Below, piece by piece: positions 33,459-44,589 of a stretch of DNA of 64,000 bases; within the stretch, counting starts at the first letter, position 1; each line of letters starts with the position of its first letter. The position numbers and the translations under genes are program-made. This DNA is from Armigeres subalbatus (Eukaryota; Arthropoda; Insecta; Diptera; Culicidae): positions 67,372,675 to 67,436,674 of the forward strand of contig NC_085141.1 of the NCBI RefSeq assembly GCF_024139115.2, given 5' to 3'. The notes under the pieces were generated by a model. It was not told where the DNA came from, did no database searches, and was given only the letters and a program-made list of their open reading frames with translations.

Positions 33459-33970
33459 TGCGAATTACGATAATACACTCCACAACTTCAACATTTATGT
33501 GAACAGCAACGATGAAACCAAGTTGGTATCGTATCAAGAACGTCAAAGACGAAACACAGAGTACACTGTTAAAAACGCATAAAGCGAATCCATATAGGTG
33601 ACAATTAGATGAAAAACTAAATAAAAACATACTCATAATCCCACCCTTATTTAACCTCAAGTTGAGATTGAATAAGAGTAGCCGATTATTCCGGAGAGGC
33701 AAAAAGTCAACTACGCCATAGCTCCGGTTAGCGCAATAAGGGCTCAATACTGTGAAGGGTGTCCTGGTGCTTCACAGGCTCCGTTAGCGGTTAGGTTATT
33801 TTTAGACCCCCCTAACCATTCATTCATAGGCACGGTAAGCATAAAGCCGCATCACACCAAGAATTAGGGGTCACCTGTATGGTGGACTTTTACCACTGGA
33901 ACAGGCAATCCGTAGCGTAATTCTTAGCCAGACAACCGGCTGCCGACACCACACGGCTAAATCATAACCT
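33459..33970 (-). promoter_or_regulatory. 5' leader of LOA-like LINE
   Basis: Minus-strand DNA between the right flanking repeat and the endonuclease ORF, starting CAGGTTATGATTTAGCCG. It presumably held the internal promoter. I see no ORF1, and a 100-aa frame at 33445-33747 has no zinc knuckle. Confidence 0.55.
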
Positions 33971-34198
33971 GGATAATTCTGTAGAGATGTGCGTTTTGTT
34001 TAGTGAATAGTTAATGGACATAAGACTCGACATCACGCGAATGAAGTTCTTACCTCTGATCCACGCTCGTGCAGAAACTTGAGGAACTATGGAAAATAGC
34101 TAACGTCAAAAGGTGTACGGCCACTTAAGCAATACAGTATACTAAGAAAATGTGGTGAAGCATTTTACCAATATATATATAATATTTGATTTTACCCA
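33971..34198. repeat. 228-bp direct repeat, right copy flanking the LOA-like LINE
   Basis: Counterpart of 29189-29414, with the same first and last bases and a 2-bp longer TA run. Either an unusually long target-site duplication or a pre-existing duplication. Confidence 0.95.
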
Positions 34199-34271
34199 AC
34201 CGGCGCATTTCATACAGATTTCTCCTACAGCGTGAAAATCCAACGTTCGAATGCCAATATGTTAAATCATT

Positions 34272-34789
34272 ACCTTTCTTAGCCGTACGGTAAGATGTGC
34301 GACTACAAAGCAAGACCATGCTGAAGGTGACTGGATTCGATTCCTGGTTTAAGTCTAGGAAATTTTCGGGTTGAAAATTTTCTCGACTTCCTGAAATCAT
34401 TATTTGACACTACTCAAGATATTCCGATATATAAAATTTTGTACATGCATTGTCTTGTGACGGAAAAAATAATTAGGATGTTTACAAATAGAGAGCGCGA
34501 GTGTACTTGCGTGTGTGAAATATTGCTCCTGCTTGAGATCTTTCATACAAGCACCGAAATTGTATTCGGCAAAATTGTTTAGGATGTTCAGGACTACAAA
34601 GCGGTCCTCAATCTAATGAGAATTACTTCCAAGAGGCGGCGCTAGCGATCAGTTACATTTGAGTATATTGTTCCTTATGAGATCTGATGTATGTTGGTGC
34701 GTAGAATTTTGGGAAAACAAAGCTGTGGTAGCATCGAGGCGGTGATGTCCCAGTGGGGATCTAATGCCAATAGAAAGAAAATGATGGAT
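34272..34789 (+). mobile_element. Feilai: Feilai-like SINE broken by another repeat
   Basis: The head (AGCCGTACGGTAAGATGTGC, B box GGATTCGATTCCTGG) lies at 34272-34396 and the tail (GAGGCGGTGATGTCCCAG to CCAATAGAAAGAAAATG) at about 34735-34789. A perfect 11-bp duplication GTTAAATCATT flanks the whole (34261-34271 and 34790-34800). The middle of the SINE is replaced by the repeat at 34396-34734. The promoter boxes are mutated. Confidence 0.85.
34396..34734 (-). repeat. second copy of the CAGATCTCA dispersed repeat
   Basis: Reverse-complement relative of 21285-21785. It shares CATTATTT-GACACTACTCAAG, GCTTGAGATC, TTGTATTCGGCAA, AGGATGTTCAGGACTACAAAG and TGAGATCTGATGTAT. It lies within the 34.3-kb Feilai, which shows that the block moves by itself. 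Confidence 0.7.
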
Positions 34790-34800
34790 GTTAAATCATT

Positions 34801-36584
34801 CAAAGATAGCCTAAGATGAGCCACAACGATGACATTTATGATGCCGACAAAAAAATTAACCTTGCCATAAGTCACGTTGCCTCGGTTTGTAAGCAATGCC
34901 TAAATAACAGCCAATAAGCCGTATATAATGGGCAATATAATGCTTCTTTAATGCTTTTAAGTATAGCCGTATATTGGCGCTAAATGGCGATATGGCGTAA
35001 TACAGGGCTAATGGTTACTTGGGCGTTAATGTTGCAACGTTGCAAGTTTTCTTTAACTATTAAATTATAATTTATTTTACTGTCGGATAATATTTTTATC
35101 TCTATGCTGCTCACAAATTACAAGACGCTAGAGGGGAGGGAGTGAGCCGAGTGTTACGATTCATGCAAATAAAGAAAATCTTCCTCACACATTTTGTTAC
35201 GATGAGAAGGGGTGGTCCAAAATTGCCAAATTTAGAGCTACGAACGTGAACAAACCCTAATGTTGAATTTCATTTTGTCGGTGACGTATATTCAATTTAC
35301 TGGCGCACACTAATCAAAAGTGAAATTATAAAATTGCAGTTACCTAACTTTTCAACGTTTTCCCTTATCTAATTTCAGCCGCGCCAGCCAAAATTACTAC
35401 CGTCAGTAGATCTGCTTCACTGGCAATTGATTTTGGCATTGGCCATTGATTCGATACCGATGTAATGCCATGACTCGTCGAATTTCCGACGGCATCGGAC
35501 CGCACTGCGGATCGAATTCAGTTTTCGAACCCAAATAAAACGACCACCTTGCGCGTTCGGATTTCAGTTCCCGCAGACTGGCGCTGTGTCTGCGGTAGAT
35601 TCATGATGATCGATGTCTTACGAGTGGCACAGATCAAGTAACTCGCGGTCCTCGCCGATAATTCAAATGTTGTCTTTTTGTTTCACCTTCCAGTGAATCG
35701 GAAACAATTGGGAAGCAACATGTGCCTACAGATGTTTCCTACATCTGCAGGGAAACACTTTGTTTCGGTTCCCCCTGGGTGGTTCAATCACAAGCATACA
35801 ATCTCGCAATTAAGTCTCGTGAAAGACAAAAATTACCGCATTCACTTTCACCCACGACCGAGACCACAACTGCGGCGAACTGTCTCGTGGATTGAGTTAC
35901 TGCGCTGCATCTACTTATTTGTGGTTGTAGAAATAATTTACTTGTTTCAATACAATGGCAGAAAGTGTTGTGAGAGACAATGCAATGCATTTCTGTAGGG
36001 TTATAGATTTATCAGTTGTTACGTGCCGAGTAAAACGGCTTTGCAGTGATTTATTGAAGACATTATTTCTCCAAAGTAACTGATTATGATTTTCAAATTG
36101 AAATAAAAACACTATGGTGGATACGTCGATTCAATTCTACAATATTTTTCACCAGAATGGTGATTTTATGTAACTACTTTGCATTCAACGATCATTGAAA
36201 ACAATAGCAAACAAATTACCTAATTCACATAAGGCACACACAGTACGGACTGATATTTTATGTCACCGCAAATGGCACAATAAACTTGAAACAATGTGCT
36301 GTGCTAAACAACAACGATAATAAAAATTATGGCATTGCTTTATATTGTGCCACGTTTATGGAACGTTCCATTAACTTCCGGATGTATTGTGGAACATAAA
36401 ATGTAGTTGATGACATTTTCTGGCACCCATATTTATCATAATTACTTTATGGCTTCATCTTCAAATCTTCAAAGTTTGTTCAATTGAACGATAAACTTTT
36501 CTATTTTGGTATGTAATGCAATAAAAAAAATGTCCCACCGCTAACACACTCTTACTAACAAATAAACAAGTACATGTTTTCTAA
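34801..36584. other. unassigned, possibly single-copy DNA
   Basis: The segment at about 35370-36000 has higher complexity and includes a pyrimidine tract, TTTGTTTCACCTTCCAG, near 35676-35692 followed by an ORF (35678-35998, 106 aa). I cannot tie it to a protein family. It could be part of a gene, but I make no call. Confidence 0.35.
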
Positions 36585-36955
36585 ATGTAGGAAAAACCGA
36601 AATTTTCCATATTTTGATGAAACATCTGTATTGGTAAGGCAAAACACCCTAACTGGGACTAACCTACAATGTACTACGCGTCTCCACGTACCAGAATGCC
36701 AATTCACCGAAGCGTTCCCTAAGAGCTGCCAGCTAAAAGGCGTTTTGGTTCATTAGTTTCCTGCTAATGAATTTCAACACATTTTTGAATTGTCAATATT
36801 ATCAATATGATTGAGATTTTCTACAATTTTAAGATGGCATCAGCTAGCTAGCTTATATTGTTTAACTGCTGCATGAGATAGAATGTCCATGAAAATCATT
36901 ACAGCTAAGACATTAATCAGTCTTTGTTTATCTAGGGTATATTGTCCCCTTCCCC
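36585..36955. mobile_element. left-truncated copy of the GGGGAAG-terminal MITE
   Basis: Matches the right two-thirds of the 55957-56495 element: GAAAAACCGAAATTTTCC, CTAACCTACAATGTAC, GAGCTGCCAGCTAAAAGGCG, AATATTATCAATATGATTGA. It ends at CCCCTTCCCC followed by TA. The left terminus is absent. Confidence 0.75.
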
Positions 36956-37066
36956 TATCCACTTCTTTCTAAATGTATTGACAGATTATGTTTTTTTTTT
37001 TTGACCTACAATAATTTAAAATGTGCGAATCAGTCAAGACACAAGACACTGGTAGAATAAAATACC

Positions 37067-37180
37067 TGTCATAAAACGAGTTTAGTACTAATCCATTTAA
37101 TTCCACCACGTTTTGTAATCTTTGCAGATACGTATTTTGACCTCAACTGTAAGGTCGACTTACAGACATTCCACTAGAAG
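37067..37180 (+). repeat. relative of the 16.5-kb palindrome arm
   Basis: TGTCATAAAACGAGTTTAG, ATTCCACCACGTTTTGTAAT, a CAGATACGTATTTTGACCTC stretch with AACTGTAAGGTCG, and ACATTCCACTAGAAGAGCTT match the arm and right flank of 16484-16630 in order. The central GACCTCAACTGTAAGGTC dyad is absent from the palindrome copy. Confidence 0.7.
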
Positions 37181-38394
37181 AGCTTAAATAATTATATCAA
37201 AGTAGTAAAATATTTCAAACGTTCAAAATAGGAACGATATGATGACGATGACGATAACAAGAGAAAAGTCTAACCAGTCATGCACAATCAATAAATCTAC
37301 ATTTTGTTTCTCTTCAATAAATCAACCGGTTTTCCAGTATCAATATTTTCCAGTGGCAATAAATTGTCGACGAAATCAAAAACAAATTTCATTTGCATGC
37401 AAATTTCTCCGCCGTCTCTGGATGCCACTCAACCAGATAAGCAAGCACTTACCTTTTGCGGCCACCAACATCATTAGTAGCACTTGTTCGGTAGAGTTCA
37501 TTATCTGCACCTAACAAATATTTATAATAGTGATCCGGTGACAACCTTGCACCACTTACTACTTTTTCCGAACACCGGCAAATGGTATGACTTAGAGTGA
37601 GAGTAAATTGATTTGATTGAATCCAGTTTTTTATGTGTATCTCGTTTTACCAAAGCAGCTACACAAGATTGTAGCTTCACTTTCCAGAAACTAAACCTAT
37701 GGGACCTGTATTTTGTTGCAGCTTGTTGAAGTGCATACTTGAAAAAAATATTATAGCCTTTACGTACATTTAGTGTACGAGAAAGGCAAAACCATTGGTG
37801 ATTTGATGTTGCATCAAGAAGAAGGAAAAGAAGTAGAAGAAGATCAAAAAAATTGCACAGGAAAGCATACGAAGAAAATATTCTCAAAGTAATTCAATTT
37901 ACAAGCAGAAAGATGATATTTAAAAATATTTACACGGGAAAGCATTTGAAGACATTTTTGAAACTCTTCTCAAAAATCCTAAAAGAAACTTAATAAAAAC
38001 CAGTTAACGTTACGGGGTTGGACTTTTCTTCTACTGCAGCACTTCCCAACCGGTAGGCCACAATACCGTACAAAGGGACCCGTGAGACCCTTACGACAAA
38101 TTCATTCTTTTTGTGGTTGGACTAAGCACGTTTTTGTGTTATATCATTGTTTGTACAAATATTAATTTAATTGTTTCACTAAGAACCGGATTTTTGAAAG
38201 TATCGTTTCTTTCCCGAAGTGATTGGGAAATCACAACCAAAATGGACATCATGGCTAAAATCAACACGTTTATTTAGTTCAATCAAAATTAAATGCCTAT
38301 TTTCCGGATATTGGACGACCCAACTTAGACATTAATTCACAATGTTCTGAAACTCAGATGTGAATATTTGGATTTTGATTTGAAAAACGTATTG
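37181..38394. other. unassigned DNA with a module remnant
   Basis: GCCTTTACGTACATTTAGTG and TACGAGAAAGGC near 37757-37790 recall the hairpin opening the GCCTTTCTCGTATAC module. Otherwise no gene or repeat recognised. Confidence 0.4.
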
Positions 38395-38495
38395 AATGTA
38401 ACCACTTTCCTTCGATAGGACACGAACCCACAACTCGCAGTACGCTAGACTGGTGCTTTCAATCAACTAAGCTACGGAAGACCTCCGTCGGCCTT
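38395..38495 (-). mobile_element. tRNA-like SINE head
   Basis: On the minus strand, TAGCTTAGTTGA resembles a pol III A box and GGGTTCGTGTCC a B box with one mismatch. They are separated by CACCAGTCTAGCGTACTGCG. Acceptor-stem pairing is poor and DNA continues past the tRNA-like part, so a tRNA-derived SINE is likelier than a tRNA gene. Confidence 0.55.
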
Positions 38496-38530
38496 CACAC
38501 CTTAACGGCTACTGAATGAGCCCAAGATTC

Positions 38531-38650
38531 TCAAATCGGACGCATAGTCAAAGCACTCACAATGCATTGCCATAATTTAACCGCAACTCGTGGAATAACC
38601 GAAGGATCAAAGGCCGGTTCTTCAACTTCAGCATAATCAACGTCCATAGC
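38531..38650 (-). pseudogene. unidentified coding fragment, copy 1
   Basis: A minus frame reads YAEVEEPAFDP then SVIPRVAVKLWQ. The second block recurs at 40725-40773 on the plus strand as VIPGVAVKLWQYI. That copy continues beyond the A2 insertion at 52727 as an open frame (MIDQYVWDTEFQKRVG). The composition is protein-like and unlike the neighbouring repeats. The source gene is not recognised. It probably represents a duplicated exon of a host gene. Confidence 0.45.
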
Positions 38651-38654
38651 CCAC

Positions 38655-40467
38655 ACTCCGGAAGCACTGATGATGATAAGGACGCATTCTACGCGCAGCT
38701 GGAACGTGAGTACGATAGCTGCCAAGCCACGACGTCAAAATCATCATAGGAGATTTGAACGCTCAGGTTGGCCAAGAGGAGGAGTTTAGACCGACTATAT
38801 GGAAGTTCAGCGCACACCGGCTGACGAACGAAAACGGCCTACGACTAATTGATTTCGCTGCCTCCAAGAATATGGCCATTCGCAGCACCTACTTCCAACA
38901 CAGCCTTCCGTATCGGTACACCTGGAGATCACCACTGCAGACAGAATCACAAATCGACCACGTTCTGATTGATGGACGGCACTTCTCCGATATTATCGAC
39001 GTCAGGACATATCGTGGCGCTAACATCGACTCTGAGCACTATCTGGTGATGGTTAAACTGCGCCCAAAACTATCCGTCATCAACAATGTTCTATACCGAC
39101 GACTGCCGCGGTACGACCTAGAGCGACTGAAGCAACCTGATGTCGCCACTGCATACGCACAGCATCTCGAGGCAGCGTTGCCGGAAGAGGGTGAGCTCGA
39201 TGGGGCCCCTCTTGAGGACTGCTGGAAAACAGTTAAAGCAGTCATTAACGACGCAGCGGAGAACAACGTCGGGTATATAGGACGAAGTCGACGGAACGAT
39301 TGGTTCGACGAAGAGTACAGACAGATTCTGGAGGAGAAGGACGCAGCGCGGGCGGTCGCACTCCAGCAAGGTACCCGGCAGAACGTGGAGCGTTACAGAT
39401 GGAAGCGGAGACAGCAGACCCGCCTTTTTCAGGAGAAGAAACGCCGCCTGGAAGAAGCGGAGTGCGAGGAGATGGAACAGCTGTGCCGTTCTCAAGAAAC
39501 ACGCAAGTTCTATCAGAAGCTCAACGCATCCCGAAAAGGCTTCGTGCCGCGAGCCGAAATGTGCCGGGATAAGAATGGGAGCATCTTGACGGACGAACGT
39601 GTGGTGATCGAAAGGTGGAAGCAGCACTACGAGGAACATTTGAATGGCGCTGAAAGTACAGGCAGTGAAAGTCAAGGCAGCGGAGGAGATGACTACGTCA
39701 GTTCAGCGGACGATGGAATCCAACCAGCCCCCACCTTGAGGGAAGTTAAGGATGCCATTCAACAGCTAAAGACCAATAAAGCAGCTGGTAAGGATGGTAT
39801 CGGAGCTGAGCTCATCAAGATGGCCCCGGAAAAGCTGGCCACCTGCCTGCACAAACTGATAGTCAGAATCTGGGAAACCGAACAGCTACCGGAGGAGTGG
39901 AAGGAAGGTATTATATGCCCCATCTACAAGAAAGGCGACAAGCTGGAGTGTGAGAACTTTCGAGCGATCACCATCCTTAATGCCGCCTACAAAGTGATAT
40001 CCCAGATCATCTTCCGTCGTCTGTCACCATTAGTGAATGAGTTCGTGGGAAGTTATCAAGCCGGCTTCGTTGACGGCCGCTCGACAACGGACCAGATCTT
40101 TACTGTACGGCAAATCCTTCAAAAATGCCGTGAATACCAGGTCCCAACGCATCATCTGTTCGTTGATTTCAAGGCGGCATACGACAGTATATACCGCGTA
40201 GAGCTATGGAAAATTATGAACGAGAACCGCTTCCCTGGGAAGCTTACCAGACTGATCAAAGCAACGGTGGATGGTGTGCAAAACTGTGTGAAGATTTCTG
40301 GCGAACACTCCAGTTCGTTCGGATCGCGCCGAGGACTAAGACAAGGTGATGGACTTTCGTGCCTGTTGTTCAACATTGCGCTAGAAGGTGTCATGCGGAG
40401 AGCCGGGAGTAACAGCCGGGGTACGATTTTCAACAGATCCAGTCAATTTATTTGTTTCGCGGATGAT
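38655..40467 (+). pseudogene. family C non-LTR retrotransposon, endonuclease-RT fragment
   Basis: A long open frame (38755-40518) follows a frameshifted start. The endonuclease C-terminal half includes LNAQVGQEE, SQIDHVLIDG and, where a catalytic SDH is expected, DSEHYLV (D replaced by E). A linker of about 200 residues follows. The RT then has NKAAGKDGIGAELI, KKGDKLECENF, GSYQAGFVDGRSTTDQIF, FVDFKAAYDS (motif A), GLRQGDGLSCLLFN and FICFADD (residues 568-571). Element homology stops right after FADD, so thumb and C-terminus are missing. The rest of the frame is a short duplicated junk sequence (TTTCCAATCTGGCGGT twice). The copy lacks both ends and cannot move. It is related to family B in wording. 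Confidence 0.88.
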
Positions 40468-40773
40468 TTCCAATCTGGCGGTCCAGATTTCCAATCTGGC
40501 GGTACAAGTGGTTTGTGACTACCTTTATGACCGATTCCCACAATCCGCCGAAATGAGGAGCTTTCGGCAAAGTGTGATGCCATGTTATGCGTTCTGCAGT
40601 ACAGGAAAAAAACGATATTGCCGAATTGTTAACTAGTTAACAAGTGGGAAATTGTATGTACATGGAACACAACAGTGGATCGGGTGCCGAAATGCCAGAA
40701 TATTTCAATATTTTTACTAAAGTAGCGCATTTCGAATCGGTTATTCCCGGAGTTGCGGTCAAATTATGGCAAT
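40468..40773. other. junction DNA with coding fragment, copy 2
   Basis: Starts with a direct duplication of TTTCCAATCTGGCGGT. From about 40715 it shares ACTAAAGTAGCGCATTYCGAATCGGTTAT with 53514-53545. The final 50 bp encode the VIPGVAVKLWQYI fragment, whose reading frame continues after the A2 insertion at 52727. Confidence 0.5.
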
Positions 40774-41285
40774 ACATACGTAACGGGGCTGCGAAATGGT
40801 GAGTTGACATCCGGAAAGGGGCGCCTAACATAGCTCTGGTCCTCACAAGTTCCAATACTCACGCTTCCGCGGGTCTTCCGATGACAATTGACCGCCAGCT
40901 AAGGGTTGCGTACTTTGCTGGTAGTGCAGCCTGGGCACTGTTGTCCTTCTGACATCAGCTAGAGTGAGAGGGTGCGTCCTGTGGGGTCTGCCTAGGATGT
41001 GGTGGGGTTCGACAGTGGGCTTTGTTGAACTTCTATAAAAAGCTGCATGTGTCCCCAAACAGGCCCTATCAAAGCGACCGTGTGCCGCTCAAAGCGCACT
41101 AGCCTAGTCCTGGTGTTGGGTGGGACTTTAAAGAAATTTGACCCGACTGATCGAGCGTTTGTCCACCAAGGAGTTGCGGCTCCAACAGCGTCTGTTCTGG
41201 CATCCAGTGGCTGAGTATGAAATGCTATTGCCCGGAAGCTATACCTAAGATGGCAGCCCCATCCTTGGGCCAACAACCTACTGTT

Positions 41286-41908
41286 CCCGAAACATCAATT
41301 TGTTTGAGAATCCGATAATGAAAGAATACGAACTGATTTTACGGCGACGACTCTTAACGCGAAACAACGGACACGAATAGGAACATGGAACGTTTTAACC
41401 CTAGCCCAGCAGGGTAAATTGGCACAACTTGCCCATGAGGCACGCCGCATGAAGCTTGAGATCCTGGGACTGAGTGAAGTTCGTTGGCCAAACTTCGGAG
41501 AACACAGAACGCCGTCGGGACAAGTTCTGCTATACTCTGGTTTACAAGGTGAACAGTGAACACGCTCCCCGACATCGCGGAGTTGGCTTCCTGCTAAGCG
41601 CTCAGGCACACTCTGCGCTTATGAAGTGGGAACCTATAAGTGAAAGGATAATCGTTGCCAGATTTAGAACACGGGTCCGAAACCTTACTATAATCCAATG
41701 TTATGCACCAACCGATGCTGCCGATCTGCAAGACAAAGAGAACTTCTACAGTCAACTCAATGCCGTCGTAGATAGAATTCCGAAGGGTGATATCAAGATC
41801 TGTTTGGGCGACTTCAATGCGAAGATCGGATCCGACAATTCGAACCTTGAGCGCATTATGGGATGCCATGGTCTCGGAAAAATGAGCGAAAACGGAGAGC
41901 TGCTCGCA
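41286..41908 (+). pseudogene. A2 endonuclease, N-terminal half
   Basis: Apurinic-type endonuclease start: RIGTWNVLTLAQQGK, then LGLSEVRWPNFG (catalytic E). A frameshift near 41555 is followed by HRGVGFLLSAQ, WEPISERIIVARF, IIQCYAPT and GDFNAKIGSDN. It breaks off at ENGELLA, where the 8.6-kb element is inserted. All expected N-terminal motifs are present apart from the frameshift. Confidence 0.88.
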
Positions 41909-42330
41909 CACAGCAAAAAAAATATTAATATGCGGTGACGTAACTTGCTAAAACGTACCTTAAAAATTGACGTAATAAGTGATTTTAAGTAATTTTACGT
42001 CACATTGACTCTTTATTACATTTTTCACTGTATTACTGGATCGAGAAAAATCTTTTTTCAGTTACATGTATTCAACATAAAATTACCTACCTAATAACGT
42101 ATTTCAATACATCTTAAACGATGCACATAATGCTCTCCCAAAATAAAATTTAATGTTACACCCAAAATAGGTAAAACCAAGTAATCAGCGTAATATTACA
42201 CCATAATTAGTGATATCACTTTATAAAGCATGGAACAGAATGTCAACAAAGCAAGCTTCCCGCTAACTGTCAGTCCAAGTTTTTCTCCGTTCCTCTCGCA
42301 TCAAGAAATTGTTTTCGTGAAATATCATTT

Positions 42331-42560
42331 CGGGGCCGCTTTGCGATTTGGGCGTAACTTATTTTGTAAACAAACATTGTTCCATGGATTCCGTAGAATG
42401 CAAGCGATTTTCTCCAAAACTAGTTCCCCTATCTGATAGAGGAAAGCCTACTCTGTCGAATACATACCGTGGCTTTCTCGGGAAAAGCCTCTGGAGCAGG
42501 AATTCGCCATCCAATGTTTGTTTACAAAATAAGTTACGTCCAAATCGCAAAGCGGTCCCG
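42331..42560. mobile_element. 230-bp inverted-repeat element
   Basis: Arms of about 48 bp (CCGCTTTGCGATTTGG, CGTAACTTATTTTGTAAACA, AACATTG) are inverted copies around a loop of roughly 135 bp. No target duplication could be fixed. Confidence 0.7.
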
Positions 42561-42635
42561 ATTTGTTTAATTCAGCAATTAAATTACTTTTTCGGTGTTT
42601 AATTTAATTTGAAAACAGTGTCCATCCCGAATTGA

Positions 42636-43042
42636 ACAAATCTTTCACTATGGGTGAGTTTTGCTTGACGTTTAATGCCTACTCTGGGTAAACATTTTCA
42701 CAACATTTTTCAGCAGTCCTTTTTGAATGTGAACGGCAAACAAAGGATGCATAGTGAAGCGATGAAAAAGCACATAACGGAGAGGATGCGTGATTCTGTA
42801 GATTCGTTCCTACCCGTGGTGAATCCTACCCGGCCGGGATTTGAAAATGAAATTATGCAGGTAAGTTGCTGATCAATAATGTTTCTGATCACCAGACGGA
42901 TATTTGTACGGGATATTATTATTGGCAGAAACAAAATTGTCGGCTTTTCGCGGAAGTGGAAACTGTCGGGATCATGTCCCCTTTTCTCGAAAGCATGCTG
43001 GATGATCGAGGAGTATGCCAGTTGAGGTCCCATCCAAGATGA
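42636..43042 (+). pseudogene. captured gene fragment with two intact introns
   Basis: An exon end ATGG is followed by donor GTGAGT and a 60-nt intron (42654-42713) ending TTTTTCAG. Exon 2 (42714-42860) gives 49 open codons beginning QSFLNVNGKQRMHSEAMKKH and ending NEIMQ. Donor GTAAGT starts a 68-nt intron (42861-42928) ending TTGGCAG. Exon 3 (42929-43039) continues in the same phase for 37 codons (KQNCRLFAEVETVGIMSPFL and onward) to a TGA. Phase is kept across intron 2. The exon 1 junction phase does not fit, so it may be damaged. Source gene not recognised. It lies inside a TIR-bounded element, as expected of transposon gene capture. Confidence 0.6.
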
Positions 43043-43199
43043 AGCTGATAGAACACAGGTGAGGCTTTCTAGCTCCAAGGGATGGAAAAAACTATCTCCG
43101 TTGATACTGACCAGTTTATAATAAATTAACAGAAGAATAAAGAGAATGAATAGTGCGGCAACTGCAGTGGAGTGGGGTGGAGTGGGTGCCAAATGGCTT

Positions 43200-44580
43200 G
43201 TAAAATAATAAAGTGATAAAATTAGGAAAAATATTATAAATCAAAAATAAATATTCGAAATTTAATACAAGAAATTTCAAATCGAACGTTACAAATTAAA
43301 CATGAAAACTAAAACTAAGAGCCGAAAAAACAAAAATTGAAGATTCTTTTTAAATTTATGGAATTTCAAGTTTAGTAGTTTGACAATTTAAAAACAAATA
43401 ATTGTCCAATTTAAACATTTGAGAATTTAATAAATTTAGAAAATTTCTAATTTCAGTTCGAAAAAAATTTAAAGATTTAGAATTTCAAATGTTGAAAACT
43501 TAAAATTTTGCAGATTTGAAAATTCATAAATTTAAAAATTTAAAGATTAAAAAAAAATATTCTAAACTAATTGATTTTTGATTGAGTTGATTTAAAAAAA
43601 ATTGAAAATTTGAAAACTTTAAAATTTAAAAATTTGATAATTCAAAAATTTCAAAATTTCAAAATTAAAATATTTAAAAATTTCAAAAATTGAAATTATA
43701 AAAATTTAAAAATTTAAGGATTCAAGAATTTAAAAATTTGAAGATTCGAAAATTCAAAAGTTTATAGATTTATTTTTTTTTAATTAAAAAATTGAAAAAA
43801 ATAAAAATTGAAAAAATTAAAAATTAAAAATCTAAAAATTTGAAAAATTTAAAAATTCAAAAATTCAAAAATTCAAAAATTCAAAAATTCAATTGTTTAA
43901 AAATTTAAAAACTCAGAAATTTAAAAATTCAAAAATTTTAATATTTAAAAATTTTAAAATTTTAATGTAAATTTAAAAACAAAAAAAAATTTAAAATTTA
44001 AAAGTTTGAAAATTTGAAAATCTGAAAATTTAAACATTTTAAAATTCAAAAATTTAAAAACTCAAGATTTAAAAATATTAAATTTTAAAATTTTAAAATT
44101 TAAAAATTTTAAAAACATAATTTTTTTTTTTTAAAATGAAAATTTCAAAATTTTAAAATTTAAAAATTTAAAAATTCAAGATTTAAAAATATTAAATTTT
44201 AAAATTTAAAAATTTAAAAATTTTAAAGACGTAAAAATTTTTAAAATTTAAAAATTTGAAAATTTGAAGATTTAAAAATTTTAAAATTCAAAAATTTTAA
44301 ATTCAAGATTTAAAATTTTTAAATTTAAAAATTTAAAAATTTTAAAAACCTAAAGATTTAAATTTAAAACATTTTAAATTTAAAAATTTTGAAATGCTAA
44401 AATTTTAAAGAAAATTGGATTTTTTTTCTAGAGAAAAAGCCTGCGGAGAAATTACTGGAAAAACTTTCAGATGAATTTCTGGATGAACTTTCGGAGAAAT
44501 TTTAAAAATTCAAAAATTCAAAAATTTAAAATTTTTAAGAAATTAAAATTTTAAAATTTAAAGATTTAAAAATTTAAAAA
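43200..44580. repeat. AAAATTTA-type low-complexity tract
   Basis: About 1.4 kb of degenerate AAAATTTAAAAATTT-like words. A short reverse-type version recurs at 46685-46850 in the foldback loop. A 24-bp-array fragment sits in it at about 44430-44500. Confidence 0.9.
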
Positions 44581-44589
44581 AACTCAAAG

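Larger units (their letters stand above)
29415..33970 (-). mobile_element. LOA-like non-LTR retrotransposon with RNase H, defective
   Basis: Minus-strand element with order 5' leader (33459-33970), endonuclease and RT start (33458-32013), a hAT MITE (32012-31305), RT fingers joined in frame to thumb (31296-30479), RNase H (30478-29621), and a 3' end with tandem GATACCTGATACCTG. An apurinic-type endonuclease plus C-terminal RNase H is typical of LOA- and I-type LINEs, and the endonuclease wording resembles LOA members such as Lian. No ORF1 is seen between the leader and the endonuclease. The clade assignment is by eye. Confidence 0.82.

Noticed and set aside
29189..34198. Interpretation of the 226-bp direct repeats as LTRs
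   Set aside because: They lack TG...CA ends, a primer-binding site and a polypurine tract. The enclosed element has an endonuclease, RT remnant and RNase H arranged as in a non-LTR element.
39118..39675. 185-codon minus ORF opposite LINE C
   Set aside because: Antisense shadow of a recognisable endonuclease-RT frame on the plus strand.
42710..43192. 160-codon minus ORF with a hydrophobic stretch as a membrane protein
   Set aside because: It is antisense to exons with good splice sites and phase conservation on the plus strand, which explain the openness better.
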